A stretch of DNA of 64,000 bases from Epiperipatus broadwayi. Taxonomy: Eukaryota; Onychophora; Udeonychophora; Euonychophora; Peripatidae. Both the position numbers and the translations under genes were made by a program. The notes under the pieces were generated by a model. The model ran no database searches, had not been told where the DNA came from, and saw only the letters and a program-made list of their open reading frames with translations. Of the stretch, positions 1-12,489 are shown one piece after another. Positions within the stretch are counted from its first letter, which is position 1, and each line of letters begins with the position of its first letter. The stretch covers positions 6,573,501-6,637,500 of the forward strand of contig JAQFVV010012446.1 in assembly GCA_028023455.1 (NCBI GenBank), in the 5' to 3' direction.

Positions 1-457
1 CATAGGATACACTGATAATCAATGAGAAAATTATATCCTGTTATTGCAGTAAATGAATCTTTAATGAAAATACTGTAAAGGGGTTGTCAAGATTCAGTTT
101 TAAGCTAACTTATGAAGGAAATATCTCTAGTTAGTAATGATTATTATATGTAATCAACTTTTTCTTTAATAATTAAAAGTGCATAGTAATTGAGAAATAG
201 GTCTATGAATATTTTTTAAACATATTGAATTTATTTTCATGCATATCAAGCCAGATACATCAAATTCCTTATATTAGTATTTAATTCATTTTCTTTGCTG
301 TAATATCTTTTTTTTAATATTTATTATTATTACTGTTTTGGTTATGCATAGATTGCCACAATGTTGACTAATGTAATATTTAATGTTAGCGTGTAAATGT
401 CGGCATATTGGCATATCAGACATATTTACTGAGTTTTCGGTTTGTTTGTTTTTTAAG

Positions 458-544
458 GGCACAGTGGAAGAACTAATACTGGAAGGTGGTGAAAAACAGC
501 CTATTTATAATGCATCTTTGACTAAAAGTTATTTAAAGATAACG
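458..544 (+). CDS. Vps13: VPS13-like exon (first in window)
   Basis: Internal exon of 87 nt (29 codons, phase 0 at both ends). It follows a T-rich tract ending in AG and is followed by a GTAAGA donor. It encodes GTVEELILEGGEKQPIYNAS and nine further residues. VPS13 proteins are very long bridge-like lipid transporters at membrane contact sites, and this segment fits the beta-strand-rich VAB region that binds adaptors. The exon alone is not diagnostic. The assignment depends on in-frame continuation into the exons at 1730 and 12388, the latter having clear VPS13 character. The longer open frame around it (from 383) is intronic read-through. Upstream exons lie outside the window. Confidence 0.72.
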
Positions 545-1729
545 GTAAGAATGCAAGGTTTTTTTTTTAATTTTTAAATCAGTATCAATATACAGTTTTT
601 TGATACTGTACTTCAAATTTATTAATACCATGTTTTGAAATGTAATTTCCACATCAGAAAATCCAGCTTAATTAAGGATGAAGGGTTTAAAAACAAAGGA
701 TTAAATTTATTCTTAATGGCTTTTCTAATAAGAGAGACGATGGTTGTATGCATTTATTGGCAATTTTTCAAAGTAGTCTACGTCTGATCCGGTTATAGTA
801 TTAATATAAAATTAAGCAGAAATTATGGATAGTATAACAAAGCATAGAAAGAAATATGGCTGAAATAAAATAAAATAGAAATAGAAAGTATAATGAATAA
901 TTAAAACCAATTGATCATCACATGATATTAGCTATTACATCGCTATACCTTAGCAAATTCTTTTATTCTCATCACAGCTATGCCATCTGGCCAAAGAATA
1001 AAGGGGTCTTGTGTTATTAAAAAAATCATGGTTACTGTAATTTCTAGAAACTGAACTGGTTTCACATCTTAATGATTATGAAGACATATGTCCTTCCAAT
1101 TTACAAAAGATAAAAGTGGCTGCTAGAGGAAAGTTGCATTAGATCCAAAATGTCCAAGTGCATTATTTAGAAACCCAAAAGCTTCTAATTGATTTAAGCT
1201 ATAAGCTAGAAACTTGACTGGGAATATTTGCATGAGATAGCACTATAAGGATCCATTAAGCAAAACTATCTGACATCTATTGATTATTAAACCTTACACT
1301 AGATGGCATAACTGTAGTAAGAATAGAGGAATTTGCTAAATAATGAATAATTATTAAGAATCAGTCAATAGCCTTGGACAATATTGTAAGATTAAAGAAT
1401 TCATTAGAGAGACTATATTTTAAAAGGGAATAATTAAGAAACAATTGGAATTTTTTTTGATAAGATGTTATTGATTACTATAATTAAAACTTGAGTTTGA
1501 AAAAATTTTAATTGCTTTGCGCTGGCAGGAAGTACAATATGTTGATAATAGCTAAATATAAAAATCTATTGTATATGCATACAATTTTGAAAGACATTTA
1601 AGTGTTAATTTGATCAAGATAAAGTATTTGTTTTTCATATCTTGAAATTTTTCAGATAATTGATTTGATTTCTCGTAAATAATTTATATCTAATATAAAC
1701 AATTTGATGCGATTTTTTTTTTTTTTTAG
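545..1729 (+). other. VPS13 intron with a decayed E-family repeat
   Basis: Intron between the first two exons. The stretch from about 1098 to 1310 is a heavily decayed copy of the E-family repeat described at 30890: it retains 'GGCTGCTAGAGGAAAGTTGC', 'AGCTAGAAACTTGACTGGG' and 'CATCTATTGATTATTAAACC' in the expected order. The rest is AT-rich sequence in which I see nothing. Confidence 0.5.
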
Positions 1730-1840
1730 ATTCCTAGTTATTTGGAACGAGAATGGAATTGTCAAATTCCTATTGATCCGAAGATTAGTGAATTAACAGT
1801 TTGGACATTTGAAACAAAAAACGATAAAAGATCTTCAATA
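1730..1840 (+). CDS. Vps13: VPS13-like exon, VAB region
   Basis: Exon of 111 nt (37 codons, phase 0) preceded by a 15-T tract plus AG and followed by GTAAGT, close to ideal splice signals. It encodes IPSYLEREWNCQIPIDPKIS followed by ELTVWTFETKNDKRSSI. The pattern of a proline/aromatic strand, then W-x-C, then 'ISELTVWTF' matches the strand preceding each VAB repeat in VPS13A/C-type proteins, as far as I recall the family. It joins in frame to the previous exon across a 1,185-nt intron and to the next across a 10,547-nt intron. Confidence 0.8.
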
Positions 1841-1910
1841 GTAAGTAAATAACAAAATTATAATTATATAATGAACAAAATTTTAAAAAAAAATTATAAA
1901 GTTACTTGTA

Positions 1911-2393
1911 ATTATATGTTGAACTTCTTTTCATCAGCTAGAATTAATTATTAAATATTTTTAGAAAAATTCAAATTTTATTTAAACTTTTCAAATACGT
2001 TCAATTGTTGGTAATATAAGACACATAATTTTCTTGGAGTAATTTTTTTCTCTCTTCTTCAGTCGTTATTGGTCTCACCAATGATTACTAGCATGTGAAT
2101 CGAACCTGGGATCTTTAGTTTGTGAATTCTGAATTTAAGGTAATGACGGGAATCGAATCTGGGATTTTTAAATTCGGTAGTTCACAAATCAAAGTCCCAG
2201 GTTTGATTCCCATGATAGTGCTGTCATTGGTCAGTCCAGCAACATATGCAGAAAAAAAGGCAAATAATACCACAGGAAATATTATTTTATATATTAACCT
2301 ACTATCAGTCAAATGTATGTGAAAAGTTTAAAATTTGAATTTTCTAAAGATATTTAACAATTCTCAATGGTGGAAACAGTTCAACATATAATT
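1911..2393. repeat. Fold-back repeat family T, copy 1
   Basis: Inverted repeat of about 480 bp. It opens with ATTATATGTTGAACTTC and closes with AACAGTTCAACATATAAT, the exact mirror. Arms read inward through AATTCAAATTTTA, TCTCTTCTTCAG and GTCTCACCAATGA. The centre has 'GAATCGAACCTGGGATC' on one arm and 'AGTCCCAGGTTTGATTCCC' on the other, which is tRNA B-box-like. The two short open frames here are strand shadows of the palindrome. Related copies lie at 4012, 4604, 25177 and 39083. Confidence 0.75.
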
Positions 2394-4011
2394 GCACGTA
2401 AAGTACCATAATCACAAAGTTTTAGACAAACATTTATAAAGTTGAACTTATATTTTAGTATGAAAAAAAAAAAAAAGACTTAGTTACTATAGAGGAATGT
2501 CAGAATGAAAACTGAATAACTGACATTCATTTTGGCACTCAGTTATAAATGTATAATTCCGTCTTTATTGTTAAAAGAACATTGCCTTGACAACAGTTTG
2601 AAATTGTTGATTGTTAATGATATTGTGATTATTTAAGTGTTGACTGACTTTTAATGATGTATAATACTATATTTAAACTGTTTGCGCATTTAACAAGAAA
2701 AGATTATAAATTTTTAGAGCATTTATCTAGCTGAACATGCTTTCGATGTTTATGGTCAGATTAAAAGATTATAAATTTATAAAGCGTTTAGCGAGCTGAG
2801 CATGATATAGACATCACAAGCATGCTCAATTAACTAAACACTTTATAAATTTAATATCTTTTCTTATTAAATGCTGCTTAAATATAAAATTACATTTAAA
2901 TAAGAAAAGAAGTAAAGAATTCTTGAAATGCATAATACATAAGTAAATTTTATTTTATTACTTTTAATATTTTTAAACTATGTGTGTATGTATATATATG
3001 CATTGTCATGGGATGTGTTTTGCAAAAGGAAGGGATATAAATAATGATGCAATTTATAATACCATAATACAAATGTAAATATTTATTATCTATACTTTCC
3101 TTCATATAATATAATTATACCATTATAAAAGGTATAAAAATCATATTTATTCAAGGGTGGACATAATTAGTCTTTTATAAAAAAAAACTTTTTTCAATAA
3201 GGGCTCGGGCTACAAGTTTTCTTTATAATACCACCTGACTTAAACTTTCCTTGCATAAAATGCATGTGTATTATAATGTGTAGAAATGCGTCAGTTCTGA
3301 GTTGAGTGAGTACTTAGAATTTTTATCAAATAAGCTATTTCTGGTAGTTATCCTCGAAAAAAAATGTTTTCTTTAATTCCTCCCCAAATTAAAAAAAAAA
3401 AAATCGAGAGGGTCAAGGCAGGTGAATATGGAGGCCATTCCATTACATCTCTTTAGCCAATCCATTTGTGAGGAAATATTTCATCAAGATTTCTTTGCCC
3501 AAAGTAGGGTAAGATGCGCAGGAGGGGGGCTTCATTTTGTTGAAAATATTAGAGCTAATGAAAAGTGTATTGTTGTTAATAACTTTGTTTTGTAGAATTT
3601 CAACAGAACTGTTGCTTATGATAGACTATAATGCCAAAAATTGAAATTCCACCTAGCTACTGATCCCCCTCCCCCGACTGATTCAATTGCTCAGTTAATA
3701 TTCAATGTTTTTTTTTACTGGATTAGTGACACATTTTTGTTAGTTCATAAAATTCTTTTTCTGAAATATATTAGATTATGAGCAGTCTTATTAAGCATTT
3801 TTATGCAATTCTATTTATTAGTTCGTCTTCTGTTACATAATGAATTCGCTTTAAATGCAGAGATTTATATCATAGATTTCACAATTTATTTAAGTGAAGC
3901 ATGTGAAATTTCAAATCTATTGAAGCTTTTCTTGTTGACTTTTTATTTGGAAGCAGGGGGGATTCAAATGGTACAGCAGCAGTTTGTTTGTAGTTATTTC
4001 TAAAAATTATT

Positions 4012-4420
4012 TACACAACGTTTCAAGTAGTATTATTCTCCACTCTTCTTCAGGTGGTGCTGGCCTATATGCACAGTGACAATATTTGCTTAGAGGTTGA
4101 ACTCCTACCTTTAGATTTTTGAATATCGAATTTAAGGCAAACGCTCTACCAACTGACAGAATAGCTCAGTTGGTAGAGCGTTTGCCTTAAATTCGATATT
4201 CAAGAATCTAAAGGTGTGAATTCAACTTCTAAGCTTATATTGTCACTGTGCTTATATGCCAGTAACACCTGAAGAAGAGTGGAGAATAATACTACTCAAA
4301 ACATTGTGAAATTACTAGTGTTATCTATTTGTGTGTTATTACAAACAATAGTTTAAATAAAGTTTAAAATTTTTTATACATTCAACATTCACTCATAGAT
4401 GATGGAAATAGTCCAACATA
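4012..4420. repeat. Fold-back repeat family T, copy 2, with tRNA-like core
   Basis: Nearly perfect palindrome with arms about 4018-4156 and 4166-4308. The centre is CGCTCTACCAACTGA / TCAGTTGGTAGAGCG with a 9-nt loop. The right arm reads 'ATAGCTCAGTTGGTAGAGCG', a textbook tRNA D-arm/A-box, followed about 55 nt later by a degenerate B box ('GGTGTGAATTCAACTTC'). So each arm looks like a decayed tRNA-derived sequence. The right end continues into the family tail (TGATGGAAATAGTCCAACATAT); the left tail is truncated. Confidence 0.85.
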
Positions 4421-4603
4421 TCACATCTAATTGATTATAAATATTTATATATATGTTTATATGTATATGATATATAATCTATAACCCAACATTAATTCTT
4501 ATGAAGTTCCAAACAATTATGTGCAAATGGGGGGGGGGGGAGTTTGCACAGACACATGTAAAATATCAATTATATTTTTATGTATGTTTGTCTAATACAT
4601 ACA

Positions 4604-5135
4604 ATATATGTTGAACTTTTTAAATGTGTTTATGAAAAACGTAAATTTAGTTTAAACTTCTCAAACACATTTGACTATTTTAGGAAAAACACACAAATTA
4701 ATAAATAACACAATGTTTTATTTGAGGGATATTATTTTTCTTTCTTCTTTGGGTATTGCTTGCCTGAATAGAACATGGCATGGTGATTGAACCAGTGACC
4801 TTTAGATTCATGAATATTCAATTTAAGGTAGTACTTTAAACCGATTTGTCTTTGATGGAATAGCCTAGTTAGTTCTTACATAGTTCTTACATTAAAATCT
4901 GTGTTCATGGATCTAAAAATCACCAATTTGATTTCCATGCTAATATTGTTATTGGTCAGATCAACAACAGCTGATGAAGAGAGGAGAATAATACAATTTG
5001 ATACATGATGTTATATAGTAGTCCGTGTGTTCTTACTGACAATTGAATGTGTTCAAAAAATTTAATTAGAATTTGATTTTTTTTAAAAAAATATTTAACA
5101 ATTAAATTAGATGATAGAAATAATCGAGTGCATAA
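4604..5135. repeat. Fold-back repeat family T, copy 3
   Basis: Starts ATATGTTGAACTTTTTAAA and ends around TAGATGATAGAAATAATCG, matching the family ends. Inner arms carry 'ACCTTTAGATTCATGAATATT' and 'TTCATGGATCTAAAAATCACC', and 'GGGTATTGCTTGCC' mirrored by 'CAACAACAGCTGATGAAG'. More diverged than copy 2. The middle contains a small local duplication (TTAGTTCTTACATAGTTCTTAC). No open frame of interest. Confidence 0.7.
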
Positions 5136-7360
5136 CTATAAATAACTTTCAGACAGACATGTATTACAATAAAGTTATGTAGCAAGAATCTCATGGTCTA
5201 GTAGTAAGTGCATCTGCATATCATATCAAAAATTCACGTAATTCTTAATTATTCTGTCAATTGGGTGTAATAACCAATCTAATTAGCCATCTAATATTGG
5301 TTAGTAAATAGGTCTCTGGTTATTCCTAGGTAAAAAATGAAACAAGATTGGACAAGTTTTACTTACCTTCCCCCTACCCAAGATAATTCGAGATTCTAAT
5401 GAGCAATGTCTTTTCCTTCACTGTAGCCCTTTGGAAGGCTTGCCCTTGCACTGCGGTGGGTTATTTAAAGGTTGTTTACCTTTTTACTAATTATATGCAC
5501 ATGTTCAGTACTCATAGCTCTATATGTATACATATATTTATATCTTCACATATATTTTTAGATTTACATAAGTGCATATAATATACACAGGGACTGAACT
5601 TTTATTAATAAGGTATAGATTATAGAGAATACAAATAAGAACCATCTATTATGCAGAAATTGATTTGTGTAACCATTGAGCAATATCCTGATGAAAATTA
5701 AGCTATTGCTTAGGTTTTAAAATCTCAGTTTATTTAAGGATTGTCACTGAAAGAAATCATTTTCTCTTTGTTCAACGCTGACCACAGATTTGATATGATA
5801 TAAATCAGAAAGCAAGATTGAGAATCCATGGTGAGTCTTGTATCCTGGCTTGTGAATACTATTCACTTAATGCTTTATAATCACTTATTGATAATCTTGG
5901 CGAATCACCTAACTTAAATTGTTTTAGTTGGCGAAGAGGGGGAGAAGTCACCTTGTACTGATAATATGCACCTCTTAGTTTAACCAATTACATTACTTGT
6001 TTAACTTTTAAATATAAATGGGATATTGTGCACATGAGATCATGTATACACATTCTTATTTATTACGTATTATACTATCATCTTGAAGTTGTTTTATAAG
6101 TTATATAAGGCATAACACAATATCTTTATTCTTATACATACATTTCCTTTTTGTATTTTATAAAATAATATAAATGCTAGTCTTAAGAATCACTCAAAGC
6201 AGTGGCCAGGAAAACAACTTATTACTACAGAATTTTTTTTAAAAACAAAAACAATATACCAATTACTGTTCTGATTAAATGCTCTTAATCTTTTGTGTGT
6301 GTGTATGTAACTATTAGCCTGGGATTTTTTATAAAAATAAAAAGGACTTCAATTATAAATTTCAGCCTGCTACTTTTTTTTATGCTGAATTGTAAATTAT
6401 TCGTTAATGCAGGGCCAAAATTGTACTCAGCTTAAATCGTCTTTCTATTGGAATCTTAACTACGATAATGAAAACTTTTCTAATTATTTCTCTGCAGTTT
6501 AGTGCAGTGGTAGAGTGACATGCTCCAGAGCTAAAGATTCAGGTATAAAAGCTTAACTCTTTCACTTTATGTTGTTCAAATATCGTTGACCTACTGAGCA
6601 ACAAATCATTAAATTATTTTGAGCCATATGCTAAATAAAAAATTTAAAGACCAGTATAAAAATTGGCAATTGAAAGATAAACTGGGAAAACAGTTTTCAC
6701 TAGAAAAGTAAAGTCATTAATGTCTAATAAAATACACATTAAAGATTGTAAACTTCCTTCCTTCTTATCCATTCAAATCTGCCGATATTAATAGCTTACA
6801 ACTCGTACATATTAATTAATTTATTAATAATAAAATAAATATCTATTCACATAGCTCAGATATGGCATGAATATATACTTAAGAAAAATAATGAGATAGA
6901 GATGAAAAACTTCAGATCAAAATCTTATGTAATAATAACTAAAGAAACCAATTAGTTGCGAGGTAGGGCCAGATATGAGCTGGTTGTGTCCAATTGCACT
7001 CCACGTCTGTCCTCATTTATGTTATTAAAAATTATATTAAATAAAATATATAACTCTTTATTTCAAAAATTACAAATGATCAGAAATATCTATATATCAT
7101 TCCAATATCTCCCCTCCTGAGTGTTAATGCAATATTTTGTACAGGTTTGTATTATCACATCTATATTACAGTGCAGAATTAACTAATTGCATTGCCTGCT
7201 TCCGCACATGGCATGTGTATAGAAAATTGTCTTCTCCTTTGCAGCTGCAAAAAATAGACATGTGATGTGTTATCTTTAAAAAAAATTACATTAGCCAAAT
7301 AAATTATTATTTATTTAATTAAATTGTGAATTAAATTATTATGTATATGTGAATTATTTT
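5136..7360. other. AT-rich intron with tRNA-like fragments
   Basis: No gene seen. Around 5190-5215 'CATGGTCTAGTAGTAAGTGC' resembles a tRNA D-arm, and around 6495-6565 'TTTAGTGCAGTGGTAGAGTG' with 'GATTCAGGTATAAAAGC' downstream looks like a decayed tRNA A box and B box. Both may be SINE heads. A similar box on the - strand near 43,570-43,620 supports a small repeat family. The remainder is featureless AT-rich intron. Confidence 0.35.
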
Positions 7361-7364
7361 ATGT

Positions 7365-7576
7365 ATATATAGAGCTCGCAAATAAGCTCTTAACAAGCTT
7401 TGCAGAATATTCCTAACCCCAGACTGGTTACTGTTACTGGCTTCCTCAGTGAGGTGCTAGGATATTCAAGCATTATGTCCTAGCACCTCACTGAGGAAGC
7501 CAGTAGCAGAAAGCGGTCTGGGTTTGAGGATATTCTGCAAAGCTTGTTAAGAGCTTATTTGCGAACTCTATATATA
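7365..7576. repeat. Long palindrome H
   Basis: Arms of about 98 bp (7365-7462 and 7478-7576) separated by about 15 bp. The left arm starts TATATAGAGCTCGCAAATAAG, and the right arm ends CTTATTTGCGAACTCTATATA. Inner arms read GAGGTGCTAGGA / TCCTAGCACCTC. The right arm includes 'CACTGAGGAAGCCAGTAGC' then 'AGAAAGCGGTCTGGG', which resembles the E-family core 'CTGATGAAGGCC..GCCAGAAACTAGTCTGGGG'. So this may be a distant relative of that family. Confidence 0.85.
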
Positions 7577-7961
7577 ACATTTGTAATACAAGCTTGTTAA
7601 ATTAGGTCAGGTGACATATGACTTTAGACTTGATTTCTTTGTGATGTGAATTATTTCTACAGCAAGCTAACTGGTTTCAATATCATTTAATTAATTTATA
7701 CTTGCAACTTGATGAACAATTCAAGAAACTTATCTATACTAAACTTGAAATTCTTTTTTCTTATTTTATTTTGATTGTTCAATTAGTTGCTTTAATGTCT
7801 TAAATATTATTCTAAAAATATAAAATTCTAAGTTGATAATATATATTGTTTACGACAATTACTTGTTAATTAATAGAAAATTATGAAAATAATTTTGATT
7901 ATTTTAATGCAAATTTAAAATGTTTAAATCAATATAAAATATTTATTTTCAATTATTATTT

Positions 7962-9215
7962 AGGGTACATGAGCACAGACCTTCACATGACCCATCACTC
8001 TCCACTCTATCTCATAACACTGATACACTTGAACACATATATGTTGAAAAGATAAATAATCACCAATATATGCATATTTCATGCTAAACCAGCAATCATC
8101 CGGTGGTCCAGATTACCATCTCTACACATATATGCCATAAGTGCTCAGATATATATTAAGATAGCCAATCCTTATACTTTAATGGACAGGCTTCAGTCCA
8201 CTCCACACCCCAACTCTTCAACCATCCATCCAATTGAAAATCTGATGATGGAATGCTCAAAGGCCACCCTGAGGCCGAGATTCTTGTCACACTCATGTTG
8301 ACCTAAGGTCAATCTGACCCCTCATGTACCGGACGTAATCCATTTAATACATATACAAGGGATAGGTCAACATGGGTGTGACAAGAATCTCAGCCTCAGG
8401 GTGGCCTTAGAGCATTCCATCATCAGATTTTCAATTGGATGGATTGTTGAAGAGTTGGGGTGTGGAGTGGATTGATGCCTGTCCATTAAAGTATAAAGAT
8501 TGGCTATCTTAATATATATCTGAGCACTTGTGGCATATACGTGTAGAGATGGTAATCTGGACCAACTGATGATTGCTGGTTTAGCATGAAATACATATAT
8601 TGGTGATTATTTATCTTTTCAACATATATGTGTTCAAGTGTATCAGTGTTATGAGATACAGTGGAGAGTGGTGGGTCGTGTTAAGGTCTGTGCTCATGTA
8701 CCCTATGTATTACATATATAGACACAGGTATATAATAAGTCTGTGTTTCAGTTATTTACATAGTAGAGATGTCTGCCCATCCCTTGTATATGTATTAAAT
8801 GGATTATGTCCTGTACATGAGGGGTCAGATTGTCCTTAGGTCAACATAGGTGTGACAAGAATCTCAGCCTCAGGGTGGCCTTTGAGCATTCTATCATCAG
8901 ATTTTCAATTGGATGGATGGTTGAAGAGTTGGGGTGTGGAGTGGATTGAAGCCTCTCCATTAAAGTATAAAGATTGGCTATCTTAATATATATCTGAGCA
9001 CTTATGGCATATGTGTGTAGAGATGGTAATCTGGACCAACTGATGATTGCTGGTTTAGCATGAAATACGTATATTGGTGATTATTTATCTTTTCAACATA
9101 TAGTGTTCAAGTGTATCAGTGTTATGAGATAGAATGGAGAGTGGTGGGCTCATGTACCCTATATATTACGTATATAGACACAGGTATATAATAAGCCTGT
9201 GTTTCAGTTAATTAT
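7962..9215. repeat. Composite inverted and direct repeat P (three units of about 350-400 bp)
   Basis: Three copies of one unit. The first (7962-8310) is inverted relative to the second (8366-8704), with a centre of about 55 bp (8311-8365). A third copy (about 8841-9150) repeats the second in the same direction. The inverted form of the 55-bp centre recurs at 8786-8840 (CTTGTATATGTATTAAATGG), so the whole looks like an inverted dimer followed by another partial unit. Conserved words are TCAATTGGATGGAT, GAAGAGTTGGGGTGTGGAG and ATGATTGCTGGTTTAGCATG. The two direct units share the tail 'GACACAGGTATATAATAAG'. The open frame at 8600-8839 lies inside the repeat and is not a gene. Confidence 0.85.
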
Positions 9216-9257
9216 TATTTTTGAAGAAATCTTAACATTTTAACTATTTTTTCATAG

Positions 9258-11630
9258 ATATATCCAATTCAAAATGAGGAAGAGATATGGGGGCGGGTCA
9301 AAGTAGTCTTACCAAAAGAAAATCAAGTGAAATAAGAAAAAAATTATCTGAAAGCAAAAAGGTGCTTTGCGCAAATATTTATGAATTCATAATGATGATA
9401 CAGATCCGGAAATAAACAATCAAGAAGATGAAAATATTTATATAAATGAAAATGTCTCCAGAAAAGATGTTGAAGAAACACATTTACAAGAAGGAAACTG
9501 TCATAGAAATAATTCATTGTGGTATGTCTGAGAATAAAGAAATAATCAATGAACTACTAAATATAACAAATGATCCTGTTACTTGACCAGAAAAAATGAA
9601 TAGGCAAATAATAGATTATTTAATGAAAAAAGGCCACCAAAAATTTTGGTGGGTGAATTTCCCTGCCAAAATAATGGAACCCATTTTTCAAAATTTTATC
9701 TTAAAGGGAAACTGTCAGTGTGAAATCATATATTGTCCCTGGATAATATATTCTGATAAATAGAAAAAAATATTTTGTGTTTATTGTTGTCTTTTTTGTG
9801 AAAATATTACGATTACTTTGTCCGCATACGGAATCAGTAATTGGCCTAATACTCATACTAGACTGGCAGAACGTGAAAAATTAAAGCATCATGGGGTTGT
9901 AATGTTAAAATGTAAAAAAAAAATTCAAAAGCCTTTCAGCTATGGAAAGTATAGGCAAGATACGTCAGAAATTACTGAATCGAGAAAAGTCAAGATTATG
10001 TCACATTTTTGAAGCTGAATGTAATTTTGTATTTTGAGGATTTATCAAAAATGTGGATGATTCTTCACATAATGGAAACTTTCTAGGAATTATTAAACTG
10101 ATTGGGAAATTTGTTCTAAAAATTCAAGACCATCTTTGACGAATCACCATAAAACAAAATCAAAACATTACGTATGCAAAACAATTCGAAATGAATTAGT
10201 AAATTTAATGGAAAATAAAATCCATAACCAGATTTTATATCAGGAAAATATTTTGCTGTAATCCAGGTATCATCTGCCGAGTATAAATGTCCTTTATTCT
10301 CAGATATGTCTTTGATGATGCATCAATTGGTTCAATCATTGATGTTTATGAACAAACTATTAAATTTATAAATGTAGAAAGCAGTTCCGGAGAAAGTTTA
10401 AATCCTGTGCTGAAGTGAGAAATTAATTATCTAGGATTAAATATTAATAATATCAGGAGGCGGGAAAGATTTCTGTAGCTCAGGCTAGATTTTTAAAAGG
10501 AAAATTCAAGAGCACTTATTACATCATGCTTGTCATAATTATAATCTTGTATTGGCAGTTGGAGCTAAAATTTGCTTTGATGTACTGACTTTCTTTGGCA
10601 TACTTTAATGTCATTACGTTTTATAATCTTGTATTGGAAGCTGGAGCTAAAATTTGCTTTGATGTACTGACTTTCTTTGGCATACTTTAATGTCATTACG
10701 TTTTATTATTATCATACATAAAGAAATGGTCAATTCTCTGTAAATGTTATATCTCGCTATGAAGTCTCTTTGTGATATAGTATGGGAATATCACATTCCA
10801 AAGTGTTAAACATTAAGGTATCAAATAGGTGAAGTCTATGATGTATTTCTTGAATTATCAGAAACAGAAGATCCTCATTTTTTGGTATGATTTACTTTTC
10901 CAGATAAATTTTGTTAGCAAGGGATTCCATAGATATTCCTATAGTGCTTTCTTCATATAAAAAACTCTTATATTGGTTGACCACATACAGGGATACTGGT
11001 TTTGGGAAAATATTAGTTGAGGCAAAAATGCTTACAGAAGATTTGGAGATAATGTCAAAATAAAAGGTTGAGGAAAAAAAAGAAATATTTTTAATTATGA
11101 AATCGATGATGAGCCACTTGTTAATTGCAGAACTATTCATGTTTCAATTTCTAGCAAAAAATTATAGAGCTGTGTCCTTTCCTAATCTCTTCATTATTCT
11201 TTGGATATATTTAACAATACCAGTGTCTGTTACTTTTGGAGAAAAGACATTTTGTAGGTTAAATTAAAACTTATAAAAAATTACTTAAAGTCAAAGAAAC
11301 ATGATCCTCCTTCATTGAAATTTGGTTGTGGTCCAAATCTTGTAAAAAGAAAGCTTGTAAAAATTGTACTTATGATTTAGGCGAGCAGTTAGAAAATGAC
11401 ACTAAAGTTCAGTCTGTCATATCCTATAGAAATTGTTATTTTGACAATGGATTCCATTATGCTAGTTTTCCTTATTCAGGCATGCCACCATTTAAACCAA
11501 CATCCAAGATAGGCTAAATATCTTAGCGATCGTATCTATTGAAAATCATTTAGCACCAGGTTAGATTTTGATTCAATTTTAGAAGACTTCTCTGAACAAA
11601 AAGTTAGAAAATGTTTTTAAACATTGTTTT
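9258..11630 (+). pseudogene. Decayed hAT-like (ZMYM/TTF zinc-finger) transposase
   Basis: In shifting + frames this stretch reads as a TTF-type zinc-finger/hAT transposase of the ZMYM1-like group. Clues in order: an N-terminal 'MRKRYGGG'-like start near 9273; 'NWPNTHTRLAEREKLKHHG' at about 9838-9895, the usual W-x-x-A/T-x-x-R-L-x-x-H-E segment after the zinc finger; 'NFLGIIKLIGKF' near 10080; and a C-terminal dimerisation end 'LNILAIVSIENHLA' at about 11515-11560 then a 'DSILEDFSEQKVRK'-like tail. Many stops and frameshifts and an 80-bp local duplication near 10530-10700 show it is dead. It sits inside the large second VPS13 intron. Confidence 0.75.
10536..10705 (+). repeat. 80-bp tandem duplication inside the dead transposase
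   Basis: The stretch beginning TTATAATCTTGTATTGG and running through GGAGCTAAAATTTGCTTTG to CATTACGTTTTAT appears twice back to back (about 10538-10620 and 10620-10704) with only a couple of differences. It is a local duplication that happened late relative to the decay of the transposase. Confidence 0.8.
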
Positions 11631-12387
11631 GCAGTGCTTTAATGTAGATGTTTTAGTGATATATATACTTTGTTTAAATTATATTGTTAAATTACTAATT
11701 TTTTTTAAATTAAAAAATGCTGTTTATGTTTGAAAGTTAGAACGCTATTTTGGAGCCCCCTGGTCCCCGTATGAAATATTCAATTGGGTTTCATATTAAT
11801 TGAATCCTGCTTTACTGCAAGATATTTATTTTATAAGCTTGTTTTTTTATTTTTCATGAAAAACTTTTTTGTAACTGAATATATAATATTATCTATTTGT
11901 TTTTTCTTATTGTATATATTTATTTAATTTTTTTTTTAATGCATTTGAATTCAAGATATTTGTAAAAGAATAATTTTATCACAATTTATTAGTCTTTTTT
12001 ATCAAGTAAATCAAAAGTCAGCATTCGCAGAAAAGTTATGAAGAATGTATTTTTATTAGTAAGTTTTATACATAATCAATTAGAAATTTCATAGGCCATT
12101 AGTGATGGTTTCACATATATATTTCTATATATTATTATTTCAATGCTTTTATCTCCTACAAAATATTCTTCTGAAACCATCATGCTTTGGCTTGTTTATA
12201 GTTTATATTTAACCTATTGTTTTTGAGTTATTTTGTTGTTATTGATTGTTTTGTTTTTTAACCAGTTGATTTACTTCTCTTTTATCATTGTTTATTACTG
12301 TTATATATATATGTTTATATTTTATTTTTACCAAATATTTCTGAAATCGAAATTAAATATATATTTCATATTTTAACGTATTTTTAG
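11631..12387. other. AT-rich intron
   Basis: Possible 3' end of the hAT-like element: 'TTTTGGAGCCCCCTGGTCCCC' near 11750 is the only GC-rich string and could be near its terminus. No matching inverted end was confirmed. The remainder is AT-rich and I see nothing else. Confidence 0.3.
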
Positions 12388-12489
12388 GATCTTGGATTGC
12401 ATTCGGTCTTCCGAAAAGGTTCTTTCCAGCTTACCCTTTATTGTCCTTATTGGATGGTTAATAAAACAGGAGTGGAATTATCATATAAG
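12388..12489 (+). CDS. Vps13: VPS13-like exon with VAB signature CPYWMVNKTG
   Basis: Exon of 102 nt (34 codons, phase 0) between TTTTTAG and GTAATT. It encodes DLGLHSVFRKGSFQLTLYCP then YWMVNKTGVELSYK. The 'L-Y-C/S-P-Y/F-W-hydrophobic-N-K-T/S-G' string is the most recognisable signature of VPS13-family VAB repeats, so this exon identifies the gene. In VPS13A/C-type proteins the segment leads directly towards a 'V-x-x-H-P-A-x-Y ... F-S-F-x-P' stretch. Here that stretch is in the exon at 52003, with two extra exons in between. Which paralogue (A/C type or an undivided invertebrate Vps13) cannot be decided from this fragment. Confidence 0.9.
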
